Program-made: the position numbers and the translations under genes | Shown: in pieces, positions 31,955-42,330 of the stretch | Position numbering within the stretch: the first letter of the stretch is position 1 | Layout of the letters: each line of letters begins with the position of its first letter | Origin: Bremia lactucae | Lineage: Eukaryota > Oomycota > Peronosporomycetes > Peronosporales > Peronosporaceae | Assembly: GCF_004359215.1 (NCBI RefSeq) | Contig: NC_090628.1 | Coordinates: 1,841,454 to 1,905,453 of the forward strand | Length of the DNA stretch: 64,000 nt | Direction: 5' to 3' | The notes under the pieces: generated by a model | The model's database searches: none | The model's input: the letters and a program-made list of their open reading frames with translations, nothing else | Told to the model about the DNA's origin: nothing

Positions 31955-32642
31955 GCTTTGGTGTCTCAGCACACAAACTGTGCATATCAACTTCGATGAC
32001 GCAATTGACACGACCAGTCTGACCAAAGGGCTGCGGATAATCCTCTGTGGACATGTCCAATCTGGTGTCTAATACTCGAAAAGTCAATTTTCAGAAATTA
32101 CTCGTGAAACGATGGTCTCGATCAGCGACAATTGCCCCAGGTAAACTGTGTTGTCGAAACATGCGATCTCTCAACAGCCTTGCGCTGCCTTCACCATCAA
32201 CTATATCCGGCACAGCCGCTAAATGAGCCATTTTGATCAACCTGTCAACAAAGACCACGATGCCTGTGTTACCGGCCAAATCTTTTTGTAGGCCGAAAAC
32301 AAACTTATAGTAATGGACTCCCAAAACCTTGTGGGAGCGGGCGGACAGGTCAGTGGCGCAGCGGCATGAGCCGAGGATTCGACCCGTTGGCAAGTTTCCC
32401 TTAGGCTAACTAACGTATTTGCTCATTCATTTGTAAAGCCACCAAAAAATCTGGATTACGGAGCCGTAGGGCTTTCCTCTACCGAGATGACCACCAAGGA
32501 AAGTATCATGCGCCTCGTAGAGGATGCGATACTTCAAATTCTCATTATGAGGAACAACGATGCGCAGATGTCCGCAGCATCCGTGCAATATTGCAACATG
32601 TCGATATCGAAAGAAAATTGATGTAACCTCGCACGTAAACAT
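31955..32642 (-). pseudogene. Group C integrase, N-terminal and core part (inverted block)
   Basis: Minus strand: the zinc-binding N-terminal part lies at 32427-32642 (YEAHDTFLGGHLGRGK then a WW motif). The core at 32091-32393 reads GIVVFVDRLIKMAHLAAVPD and IVADRDHRFTSNF, carrying a catalytic Asp. The segment 31955-32090 contains MSTEDHPQ-like and VNCVIE words. The frame ends at the inversion break. Stops and frameshifts are present. Confidence 0.8.
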
Positions 32643-32879
32643 GCCGACAATTTTTTGTCCGAATCAGTGCTCTGTAGAGCTCGTAGCAGTGCTACACACT
32701 GTTCATCATTGGTGTAAGCCGAACGGAATAATTATGAAAATAGGTGACATCATAGTCGTCACATGAGAGATCTTATAATCCGGCCTGCGTGATAACGCAT
32801 CAGCCAAAGCATTCTGCTTGCCAGGCTTGTATTACACTCGAAATTGTATTTGGCCATCTAGCCATTCTCTGTGAGCGAT

Positions 32880-33760
32880 GGGGCGACTTAGTGGCAGTGC
32901 GTAAAGACGCGTGATTTATATAGCACTAACGGCTTAGAGCCTAGCAGATGAAATCTGAGTTTGACAAGAGCTTACTTCATTGCAAGCAACACTTTGTCTG
33001 GGCAGTTCTTTTTCGCAGCTTTAAGCTGTATAGACTCGAACGCAATTACACGTTCGCGCCCATCATCATCTATTTGTCACAGAGCCCTGTCAAAGGCAAA
33101 GCTGATGCGTCACAGACGACACTGAAAGGTCAATTTAGATTTGGCAGTGCCAGAATCTGGGCATGGATAGGAATATCCTTCAATGCTTGAAAAGTAATAT
33201 GCTCGATGTTAGTCCAGCACCAATCAGTATCTTTTTAAGGAGATTAGAAAATGGCCTATCCATATCGGCATTATTTTTGCTATATTTGTGTAAGTAGCTG
33301 GCGGACCCAACCATTTATGCAAATCTTCTGGTTCTAAGGAACCGACTAATCAACTATGGCTTTTACCTTAGCGGGATCCGCTCGTAGGCCTTGCTTCCCA
33401 ATGAAGCACCCTAAGTAGGGCATTTCTTCTGCGTCAAAAATTCTTTACGATGCATTGGCATACAATTTATTTGTACGCATACACTCGAGCACTGCTCGCA
33501 AATAGTCTATGTGGGTTTTCATATCCGTCTGACCCTGTTTAGCATGACTGTATATAAATGCGTCATCAACATAAGTCTGTGCATTACTTCGATCAGAACG
33601 GAACAGTTGCGCCACTAGACGATTAAATGTTGCCGGGGCGTTGGAAAGCCCTTGTGGCATAACCACCCCACCCCTCCCATACCATACCGCTTGGGGTGCT
33701 AACCGCTGTAAGCGGGATATATCTAGCTCGCATGAGCAGTTGGCAATGACCATCGACTAA
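32880..33760 (-). pseudogene. Group C RNase H and reverse transcriptase (inverted block)
   Basis: The minus frame 33445-33753 contains GGVVMPQGLSNAPATFNRLV and YVDDAFIYSHAKQG, the RT palm with the YVDD active-site box, followed by ECMRTNKLYANASK. RNase H remnants (GFKALKxxLxxAPVLxxPD-like and CDASDFAIG-like words, out of frame) lie at about 32880-33200. RT copies the RNA into cDNA. Although the YVDD box survives, surrounding stops make the gene dead. Confidence 0.8.
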
Positions 33761-34300
33761 GTCGAGTGCGCTGTACATTGTACATCCCGTATATGGTTCT
33801 GGAGAACATTCTTTCTGGGAATGGGGGTTTGTGCTGGTATCGTGGCGGCATTAAGCTTATTATAAGCATGTACAATGCGCCATTTACGATTTGGCTTTTT
33901 GACACAAAATGTCGGTATCGAATAAGGAGGTTTGCTCTCTTGTACAATTCCAGCCTCGTGCTTAGTACATACCACATCTTGGAATTCCTTAAATTAAGGA
34001 ATAGAATGGATCCGTAGGTTTTTTAGCGATCGATGATTTTACTACGCGCACTAATCGCAGCTTTTGTGGCCTCCAGGAGTGCTTCGTCCAGAAGCGACGA
34101 TGAGCTTATCTCAATCGTTGGTCGAACGACCACTATCTCAGATAAGTTACCAGCCTTTAAGGCTTGGTGAACTTATCAATAGACATTTCGTCTAGCTCTA
34201 ACAAAGCATGTAATGGAGAGATTGCCGCAAGGCTGACGTCTCCCTCGATGTTACCGGTTGCACCATTTATAAGCGTATGTAATTGCTCACTCGTACCAAT
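33723..34300 (-). pseudogene. Group C RT start and linker (inverted block)
   Basis: Frames 33757-33975 and 33723-33977 carry FCVKKPNRKWRIVHAYNKLN and AATIPAQTPIPRKN, the RT fingers region in two frames. The linker upstream (to about 34300) is broken. It corresponds to 51940-52050 in the group A plus copy. Confidence 0.7.
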
Positions 34301-34821
34301 TTGTGAAGAATAGACGCTTCGCGTCTTTCCTGTCTCGAAGTAGAGACAATACGCATCTTACAGGCCGGGACATTCACATCCCAAATTTCTCAGCCTGTGT
34401 TGGTTTTATACCAGAGCTGGTTTCTTATCCGACACCCGACGAGGAGTTGTGTAATTCAACTTCCTTGTCCAGTGACCGTTCATGTGTCACTTCACGTGCA
34501 TTAGAAGGGTTTGACCCAAAATAACCTGGCGAACCGCCAATAGTGTCACTACTGATACTAAGTATGTGCCACCTCGGTTGACCACAATCGGTGGACTTAG
34601 ACTTGCCACTTCACGTATTTCAGGAATATTACACCCTACATGACTCGACGCTAGGCCTCAAAATCCTTTTCAGCATTCAGTGAATCGTTATTACAAAGAG
34701 CGTCACTGAACGGATTACGTGCCGTTCCACCCATTTTTTCTAAGTCGGGCTCAAATTATTGATATTATATTGGAGCTTATTGGCTCAGACATTCCAATGT
34801 ATAAGAAACTGACAAATTCAG

Positions 34822-35195
34822 TCAGTGACTCGTGCCAATACCGCTTTTGCTGCCTAGCAAAGGTGGATTCATTACTCTCCAAAACTTTGCTAGGAACATT
34901 GCGCGTTGCGCCCAAGTCTTAGACCTCCAATCGACCCATGGCTCACGGCGTTCAAGCCAGGACATACCAAGGATGAGATCATATCTCGAAGGACGAGACA
35001 GCATTTAACACTGTGAAAGTCCAGAAACTTCAAACCCAAGTTCAACAGAACTTTAGGAACAGTAACACGAGTCCCAGTCGCTAAGCGAACAGTAATTCTA
35101 TCGCTTTCATGCGCTTGAAGCGTCATAACGTTTTGTTGACTTTCCTCAAGGGAAATATGTCGAGTATAATTGCAATACCAATAAAAATTGACCAT
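34822..35195 (-). pseudogene. Group C aspartic protease (inverted block)
   Basis: Minus frames contain RLATGTRVTVPKVLLNLGLK, then SRYDLILGMSWLERREPWVD, the typical second half of a Gypsy protease. The catalytic triad region lies toward 35150-35200 in a damaged state. The two frames overlap by a frameshift at about 34990. Confidence 0.8.
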
Positions 35196-36058
35196 GGCTT
35201 AACAAAGCCCTTCACAGTCGCCTGAGCGACTAAAACATGCTTGTACTCACGCCCAGTGCGATTACGCACCGAGCTTATCGAGGCTAGGTCCTCTTTAATC
35301 TCACCTCGTAGAGGTTCGACAAAACCTAGGTCTTCTCCAGTAGGGCGCCCGCACCTACTGGGTATCACATTTCCCGCACCGTACCAGATTTTTAGGTATA
35401 GGTCAGAACTGGTGCTCTTTCGAGCTTTACGCGTATTGCGTAAGGGACAGGCTGGACGTAAATGTTTCGTGCTTCCGCACATATAACATCTACGAATGTT
35501 CTTATGCTGTGACAAGCTTAAAGTGCTTCTTCTCCTTTCTCAACGAGACTTAGATCCATGGGTTCCGGTCTATAAGGCGATATCGATGTGCACGAAGAGC
35601 TTGAACGGTAAACAGGCGTGCTACCACGAACATACATAAAGTCGAACTCAGCTCGTTGTGCTATGGCAGCTGCCTCTTCAAAAGTAGCAGGATGGGATCG
35701 GAATAACTCCATCCGGGCAACGCCCTCATTGGACCCCTATTACTACAACTGCTCTTGCACCAAGTCTTGATGGAAAGATGCAATGAGAGTTTTCAACTCC
35801 TAGACATAGCCCCCTAAGGCTCTTTTACCCTGCCGAGTTTCTATGAGCCGTGATCACATACGAAAAGCCTTATCAGGTGGTGCAAACATGCCGGTTAATT
35901 GCTGTTTTTGCGAATTCCTTGAGAGAAAAGCGTCGTTTGTAGATGTGCTGCACGAGAGTGCCCATTCCATGGCTCCACCTCCAAGCTTAAAAATGTCACG
36001 GCCACATTTTGTCGTTCTGTTAAGAAGAAGGCGAGATGATGGACATTTTTATTTGTGA
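35123..36058 (-). pseudogene. Group C gag C-terminal part and zinc knuckle (inverted block)
   Basis: The capsid end at about 35700-36058 is split over frames (words like KLGRVKEP and a YVQELKTLIAS-like stretch). The frame 35518-35712 reads MELFRSHPATFEEAAAIAQR, a standard gag motif. The frame 35123-35515 has the CCHC knuckle CYMCGSTKHLRPAC. It begins abruptly at 36058, where plus-strand integrase begins, so gag is cut by the inversion. Confidence 0.8.
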
Positions 36059-36069
36059 AAAAAACATAA

Positions 36070-37030
36070 GGAAGCTCAATGCTACCGGTAGCGATGTTTG
36101 TGTTTTATAACGCTGTACATGCCTCTAATGGCTATACTCTGTTCTATGTCGACGATCTTACCCACTTACGCGTTACGCTAACGATACCCCCAAGTGGTTC
36201 AGGGCTTGGTGGGGAAAAACTAGCCGATATGCTTACTGATGTCATCCCTGTTACCATTCGGAAACATGTAAGCGAGTTTCTCGCGATGCAATTAAGAAAC
36301 CCTAGACATGCGTGACACAATGGCTGATGTCCAAGACAAACAGAAAGGACAAGCTGATGCCAAAGGCAAAAGTTGTTTTAGTTTTTATGCGGTCGGAGAC
36401 CGCATAAAAACTAATTCACAGGTTCTGTTAAACGCTAAAAACCTACCTACAAACTTGGTTTCTGCGGTCTTTAAGACCAAGTTGCGTCTGCGCTTTAGTG
36501 GACCATTTACAGTCGTGACCAAGAAGGGCCTAGCTTACACGCTAAAGCTTCATGGCATGCTGCGTACACACCCAGTGTTCTACGTCGGCTCGCTGAAGCC
36601 ATATCGGGACCCTTATCACGTGAACTTAAAGCGCTTGCGCCGAAACAGGCGGCCGTGCCGCAGATTGCTGCATCCTCACCAAAATGTCCAGCTGGACCAC
36701 TCAAAAGGGTTGTTGACGTTTCACGTTGAGAAACAGTTTTGAAGCACGTTAAAGAACCCTTATTTGAGCAAAGTCTTCGCGAAAAAGTTGCACCTCGTGC
36801 TAGAGCATCGAATGCTTCCACCGAGATTTCGGCCCCGTCTCGCCTTGCTCGATGAGCGAGGGAACCTTCGATTTCGCGCGGAGAAGCTTCTAAAGACGTC
36901 GTCGCAAGGGCCAGTACCAGTATGTGGTAAAGTGGCTTGGGTACCCCCTTCGGAAAACTCTTAGAAATTTGAGGTACCAGGCTATAGCACCCATCTATTC
37001 CCACCATTAGAACTGGGAATAGATGGATCT
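36070..37030 (+). pseudogene. Group C integrase C-part, pol tail and chromodomain
   Basis: Plus frames: MLPVAMFVFYNAVHASNGYT (36079-36140), LTIPPSGSGLGG, then the frame 36308-36742 with LLNAKNLPTNLVSAVFKTKL, FSGPFTVVTKKGLAYTL and RTHPVFYVGSLKPYRDPYHV (GPF-type integrase tail). The chromodomain at about 36838-36990 reads ERGNLRFRAEKLLK, CGKVAWVPPSENS, stop, KFEVP. The tail continues the integrase that is broken at 31955. Confidence 0.88.
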
Positions 37031-37038
37031 ATAACCTC
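36971..37038. repeat. Stem-loop after the group C chromodomain
   Basis: The inverted repeat ccatctattccca / tgggaatagatgg (36990-37002 and 37014-37026) is extended outward by tatag/ctata and gaggt/acctc after short bulges. It lies at the end of pol on the plus strand, a place where an RNA structure or transcript end is plausible. Confidence 0.7.
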
Positions 37039-37049
37039 AGTGCAGCTTC

Positions 37050-37838
37050 GATCCATGGTTGCGTGAGCAACTGAAGCACTGAAATGTTGGCTAGGTCTAT
37101 CTTCGATTTAACACAAAGACGCCAAACGTAACTGGCCTTTGGCCTTAAGCTTGGCAAAGTCGAAGCAAAGCTTCCATTCCAACCGAACATCAGCCACACC
37201 CGCAGACTCTCCTATACACCAGATATTGCGGAGGCGCCGAGACCGATGAACACAGTTTACAAATGAAGCGTCGTTTTCGCGTTTTGATTCGTTTGGAACC
37301 AGAACGAGCGGATTCTACCCTATTAAGGTCACCGAAGCCCCACAGGCCTCATCACGCAAACGCGTCACATACTGACCTCGAGTCATTACCTTGGGCGTAA
37401 TGTATCGCTCATGAAGAGCGTCGCGAGCAGCGAACTCCTCCGGCGTCCTAGCCTTGGATCCGGGAATCTAGATGGTCATGTTGCAACCCGTGACCTCTTT
37501 GAGGCGCTCTTCCACACTAGCGGAGTGAATCGATAATCACTATGAGCTTTTGCTTTCGCAAGATCTGCAGGTCGACGACGAGCTAGTTCCTCCATGAGGA
37601 TTGCCTGCTCTTGCTTCTCATGGAGCGGCTTCGTGATTATGTTGAGCTTAGAGTCCGATGTCCTGCGCAATGAAGCTAGCACATCCGCGACATCACGTTC
37701 AGGGAGCGGATTTCGGGCACGCCGAGATTCGTCCACCCGACGAGACGTGTAGGAGTGACGCTTTTTTTCCACCTGCTCCAACGGAGTGTGGATTTTATAG
37801 TCCATCACCTCCTTATTGTCGAGGAAGGTGTGACTCAC
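37050..37838 (-). CDS. Antisense ORF between the pol end and 3' LTR, group C copy 1 (broken)
   Basis: The ATG at 37838 lies 130 bp from the 3' LTR and opens 120 aa (RARNPLPERDVADVLASLRR, EKQEQAILMEELARRRPADL). A frameshift near 37530 and a stop near 37460 follow, after which the minus strand continues with KARTPEEFAARDALHERYIT, TRGQYVTRLRDEACGASVTL and LVLVPNESKREN to about 37270. The second group C copy has the same peptide order at 57780-58320. The protein is charged and helical, with no known domain. It could be an antisense accessory gene, or foreign coding sequence captured by the element. It is not the gag of groups A, C or D as far as those can be read here. Confidence 0.45.
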
Positions 37839-37967
37839 GCTTAATTGTCAAAAGACAAAAGAATGCCAAAAAACCAAACAGTTAGCTATTTATATTCCAA
37901 CCTCAAAGAGGAAATGAAGCGAATGTTGTCACTAGGTGTCAACGGTGATGGCGGACGGTTCAATGGG

Positions 37968-38445
37968 GCACAATTCGGCTGGTGAAACGTTGTTGTGGTA
38001 CATTTTCTTTATGGGTAAAATACCCTTTTGTTCTATTTAAATAGTTAATCACAAAATCTCATTACTATGGGTAACATATATGGTAGCCGCCAAAAATAAA
38101 TGTGGCGGGCGAAATATATTTTAGGAAAAGTTTAAGATCCAAATATCGAAATAAGTTCAGTTCTCATTTTGATCTTAAAGCGTCTAGTGGCTCCTAAGAC
38201 TTGCGCATTGATCTGTAAGAGACAGAAGCCTTTTAAGGTACATACTGTCGGTCACTAGTTGCCACTTGGTACTACGAACCCCAGCATCCCTTGTGCTAGG
38301 GTTTTATAAGCTTTTAAAGCTTCTAGACTGTGCGAATTGTTCAAAAAACTAGTTCTATAGAGCTAAGTGACTCTTTGAGTCAGTAAGTCTTTCTCTCGCT
38401 ACTAGACTCTTACCTACTTCGATAAGAGTCTAGTTCATTAGCTAT
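37968..38445 (+). repeat. Group C 3' LTR
   Basis: Matches 31120-31599 over most of its length (ggctggtgaaacgttgttgt, gcgcattgatctgtaagag, gactctttgag). The start is altered (ttcaatggggcac) and the end diverges after about 38395. Divergence from the 5' LTR is visible in nearly every line, so the insertion is old. Confidence 0.82.
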
Positions 38446-38640
38446 TGATGCATGTAGTGGTAGACAAAAATCGTTGCAGCAGTTTAAGGAGGCGCTTTTT
38501 GAGAAGTGTAGATTCTTCTTATTAAAAAGTGCAACATCGAGGGCAAGGTTTACCAATTTTCTAGCTTGTGACACGAAACATTTCGGAATGATTATCTGAA
38601 TATTTCCATGGAGAGGGGGCGTCGATTTAGTAATCCCCTT
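38446..38640. other. Spacer between LTR and minisatellite arm
   Basis: No gene. It includes a short stretch with ctttttgagaagtgtag. It may be the inner edge of a foldback-type element or unrelated flanking DNA. Confidence 0.3.
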
Positions 38641-39690
38641 TTAAATATTTTTAATATCTCCATTGGTTGGAGTGCTGATAGTCATTTCAGTAGAATGAAC
38701 CCATAAAAGAAATATAATGATACGTATTTTACTAATATCGCCTTCATAAATTCATGTACTAATAATGCCTTATAAAATTTCTATACTAAATTTGTCTGCT
38801 TAAAATCTCAAAACTAATTTTACCTCTCTAAATTGTATGCTAAAGTCGTCAACTTTTTCTTGGATGATAACAGCCGATCTACTTAAAACTTTTTTCACGT
38901 CTGTTATGCTCTCCACATAGTGTACCAAAACTATCTTATCATGTTAACATGGTATGCTACACTTATGCGCCATGCGGCTAAGACACTTATGTCGCCCGTT
39001 TAAATTCCATACTTATGTCGCCGATATAACTTTCTATTTTTATGTCGCCTATTTAAATGCATAGACTAATTTCGCCCGTTTTAAGTCTAGTACTGATATC
39101 ATCTGTTTTAATTCTCCAACAAACTCGACTTATTATATCCCATACTAATGTCGGACTAATATCTTCTTAAAGTTTATATATGAATGTCGCCTTTTAAAAT
39201 TCCTAAATGTCGCCTTTTAAAATTCCTTTACTAGTTCGCACCTTTGTATTCCCATACTCATATTCTCTGTTTCAATTCCTTTACTAATTTGCTTAATTTA
39301 ATTCCGATACTAAAGTTGTCAATTTTTTGCTTGGATTATAATCGACGTTCTACTGAGAACTTTTTTACGTTTGTTTTGCTGTTTACATATCTGGTGGATA
39401 CTATAATGTCTTATCAATACAACTTACTATGCTGGTGCATCATGCGGCTTAGACACTAATGCCGCCTGTTTAAATTCCTGTACTTACGTCGCCAAAAATA
39501 AGATCCAATACTAATATCGCCTGTACAAATTCAATACTAATATCGCCTGTATAAATACTTATTCTAGATTGCCTGTTAAAATTTCAAGCTAATGTCGGAT
39601 ATTTATTCCCATATTAATTTCGCCTCATTAAATTCCTATAGTTAAGTCGTCAACTTTAGCTCAGATTATAGCAGCCGTTTTACTTCCGCT
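38640..39690 (+). repeat. Minisatellite arm, 27-31 bp units in higher-order array
   Basis: Degenerate tandem copies of a unit like tactaatgtcgcctgtttaa with attcc before it, period about 27-31 bp. They are interrupted at 38846, 39316 and 39647 by a longer spacer starting (t/g)tcaactttt..ggat(t/g)ataa and followed (first two) by catgttaacatggtatgctaca-like sequence and the word gcgccatgcggct. The spacing of 470 and 331 bp shows a higher-order repeat. Inverted-orientation arrays of the same units are at 40153-40370 and 55430-56115; a short plus array is at 42150-42330. Confidence 0.85.
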
Positions 39691-39691
39691 T

Positions 39692-40152
39692 AAAGAGGGA
39701 GGGTGTAATGGGCTAACGTTGTCCTAATGTCACACAATCCAATAAATACACTTTGTGTACTTAAGAAGATGGTCAATAATTTTATGTGAAGTAATTAGAC
39801 CTTGATGCACAAGGTGTATCCACAGTTGAAGGGATGACGGCTAGCGTCATCCGTAACCCGAGCTATTCAGAATAATACGCCCGCAATGTAGGGATGCACA
39901 TCTACAGAGATGGTATCCTTTGACGGGCTAAACTATTTATATTTTATTTGATTATATAAAAATCAGTTTTAAAACTACTTCCTAGTTGATAAGTGCGCAC
40001 GAGAAGCTGGATTACCGCTTCCGTGACGACATTTGTACTAAGGTATATAGTTTGCTGAATGAGGTCACTTAGGCGCCCCCACCAAATACCTCACTGTGCC
40101 TGAAAACGTGCGCATAAGTAGAGCGTGGCTGCTAAAGTAGCGCCCGCCTACA
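39692..40152 (+). repeat. Group D LTR with polypurine tract before it
   Basis: The LTR runs 39704-40152 (TGTAATGGGCTAACG to CCTACA, 449 bp). The 12 bases before it, aaagagggaggg, form a polypurine tract, so this is a 3' LTR of a plus-strand element whose internal part is gone. Other copies are 48165-48682 (-) and 56120-56610 (+). Shared blocks are gacggctagcgtcatcc, cggaagcgg-type words, gtgcgcac and gagcgtggctgcta. Confidence 0.82.
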
Positions 40153-40370
40153 ATATCAGTATATAAATATATACAGGCGACTTAGTGTAGGAGCTTAGAC
40201 AGGCTGCATTAGTGTCTAAATTGCATGACGCACGAATATAGTATAACATATTAACATGATAAGTTAGTGTCTGGGCACTAGCTGAATGGCATAACAGACG
40301 CGAAAACGCTCTATGTAGAACGTCGACTTTTATCCAAGCAATAAAAATTCGACGACTTCACAGTGCATTA
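40153..40370 (-). repeat. Minisatellite arm, inverted orientation
   Basis: Contains acaggcgacttagtgtagg, the catgacgcacgaatatagta spacer, taacatattaacatgataa and gtagaacgtcgacttttatcc. These are the reverse complements of the units at 38640-39690 and 42150-42330. It sits left of the DDE transposase relic, mirroring the plus array on its right. Confidence 0.75.
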
Positions 40371-40719
40371 CACAAAAAATCAGCAACATAAATGGCCATG
40401 CAAGAATCGCTAAGGCTTGACCAGAATACAAATTATACAGAAACGAAGCCTTGAGGAAGAAAGAGTTTGCCCTAAGCTTCCCTCCACAAGTCTCGAAATT
40501 TTATATTCTCAACTTTTCATGAAGCAGTAGCATCGCAAAAGTCTTCTGAATTTTGGCATTTTGCCTAGGCTGGAGAGAGTTTGGCCACCTACCAGTAGAG
40601 GTTTTATCCTGATAAAAAAAATTGCAGGTTGCTGTCGATAAAACTGCTCAATAAAGCCGCAGGTTGACACTCATTGTTTATCTTGTTTAACAGCCACATC
40701 CATCAAAATAGATTTGGGT

Positions 40720-42146
40720 ACACGTCAATAGAATATGAACTTTTTCAATGCATACTCAGCTGCTTTTCCGGTGAGACCTTTCTCGTAAATGTCCATGTAA
40801 CGTAACCACTTCGGAAGTGCCGACGTATATCGTCCAGAGAAACAGATGCCAAGGCAGCTGGTGCTGTTATTAGAAATAATTTCAAGCAAAAATCACAGTG
40901 TTTTCTGGAATTTAGCTTGGCGGCTCCTCAAAAGTTGTCAATAAAGTTGAGCTCGCAGTAGAATTTTGGGTATAATATCACTTGTTGTCCAGCGGCAATA
41001 ATTCGCTCCTCTATCATTCCAACTTGCACTTTGAAGTCCGATTGACTGGCCATGATTTTTCTCGCGCAGCAGGTTGTGCAATCCACAGGGCATATTTTAC
41101 ATTCTTTTCACAGCCCGCGTTCCTCAAACACAACTTACAATTCTTTATCTGACTACGGAGCGTTTCATTAAGATTATCATCAACAAAAATCATTTTCCGA
41201 AAGACTCCGTTTTCCACGTCGTTGCACGCATCTTTGACTGCTTGCCTCCACTTGACAGATTCATTTTGCCGGCGCGAAGGACATAGGGGGCAAATGCACT
41301 GTGGCTTGTTGCATAGTCGAAGGCAAAATGAGCTTGACAGCCAGGAGATTGAGTCTCGAAAATCGGAATAGCCAAGTCACAAAATTGTTTGCACAGTTTC
41401 TCCGATGTCAGGAATGGCCATGCCCTGCCTTTTTTTCGCAATAATTGTTCACCGTCTGGTAACCAAAGTTGCTTGAGTCCATCATGAGCTGCAAAAGTTC
41501 TCTCATCATGAGCTACGAAGATGAGTGGAGGAAAGCAATTATTAGGGGCCAGGTGATTGCAGTGAACTTTGCATTGTTATCCTCAACTTCCTCCTTCCCA
41601 GCAAAATATCGTCATCCGAGCCTCAAGGTCAGCCATTCGCTCCAAAAATGCTGATGGTACGCAATGACATCTTCCCGCTCATAGCCACTGTGCGGTGCTT
41701 GATGTCAAGTAAATGGAGCCAGCGTGTCGCAATCCTTTCTGAGATTTTGGGTGACAGGGGCACGGAAGGATGTTCTGGTTGACGTGTGCTATCAGAGCTG
41801 ATACTTCTACGTTGAACTTATTTACTCAAAGATAATCTTGCAGGAGAAATATGCAGTTTTCACCCTGCAGATATCTTCTTCGTATTGCGTATTTTACCGT
41901 CTGTGACAAAGCCAATAATACACCATCTAGGCAGAGTTTGGCCCAAGCACGCAGAGAGCGTGCGAAATATACACCCCTACCAGCACCTTCCACTATCAGT
42001 GTGCTAGCTGCTATTCGAGCATATCCAGAATTTATCAGCTCAGGATAAGAAAGAACTGCAAGCGGCCGGTTTTGCTCGGCTTTGCTAGTTTTTGATAGGG
42101 TAGCAAGTGTGTTAATAGTTGTTTTCAGTTTCTCCCTGGTCCACAC
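40720..42146 (-). pseudogene. DDE-superfamily transposase relic (YPKFxCELNFI type)
   Basis: Minus-strand pieces in order: MWTREKLKTTINTLATLSK (41826-42146); a GHEREDVxAYHQHF-like part (about 41640-41700); the DGLKQLWLPDGEQ-like area (about 41450-41500); FLTSEKLCKQFCDLAIPIF and AHFAFDYATSHSAFAPYVLR and KMNLSSGGKQSKMRATTW (41190-41441); then VILYPKFYCELNFIDNF, stop, GAAKLNSRKHCDF and ASVSLDDIRRHFRS (about 40790-41030). This set matches a DDE transposase family widespread in fungi, with FDxATSH and YPKFHCELNFIExYWGAAK motifs. Stops and frameshifts make it inactive. The formal superfamily name is uncertain. Confidence 0.75.
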
Positions 42147-42149
42147 TGC

Positions 42150-42330
42150 ACCATTCTAGTAGTCAACTTTAATTTGGATCTTAACAGCCGTTCTACTTCG
42201 AACTTAGAAGCTTATGTCCCTTCAAAAATTCCTGCACGTACGTCGCCTGTTTAAATATTTTACTACCATCTCCTGTTTAATCCAATACTACTTTGCCTTA
42301 TAAAGATATTATACTACAGTTTAAGACACT
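42150..42330 (+). repeat. Minisatellite arm right of the transposase
   Basis: Contains gtcaactttaatttggatcttaacagccgttctacttcgaac as spacer, then units (cgtcgcctgtttaaatattt, ctcctgtttaatccaatact). The orientation is opposite to the array at 40153-40370, giving inverted arms about 1.8 kb apart around the transposase relic. Confidence 0.7.

Larger units (their letters stand above)
31120..38445 (+). mobile_element. Ty3/Gypsy chromovirus, group C, with inverted internal block
   Basis: 5' LTR 31120-31599 and 3' LTR 37968-38445 are both in plus orientation. The PBS (TGGTAGCACTCGTAGTC at 31602) fixes the reading direction, and the 3' end of pol (integrase C-part and chromodomain, 36070-37030) is also on the plus strand. 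The block 31955-36060, holding gag, protease, RT, RNase H and the first part of integrase, is on the minus strand. Integrase breaks at 31955 and resumes at about 36073 at the same residue. An antisense ORF lies between the chromodomain and the 3' LTR. Confidence 0.8.

Noticed and set aside
32091..35712. First read as an independent minus-strand Gypsy element nested in group C.
   Set aside because: It has no LTRs of its own, its integrase ends where the plus-strand integrase resumes, and its gag is cut at the same junction, so an inversion is simpler. Kept as an alternative in the findings.
38640..39690. Regular repeats considered as a CRISPR array.
   Set aside because: Units are degenerate, contiguous, AT-rich and without unique spacers, and the genome is eukaryotic.
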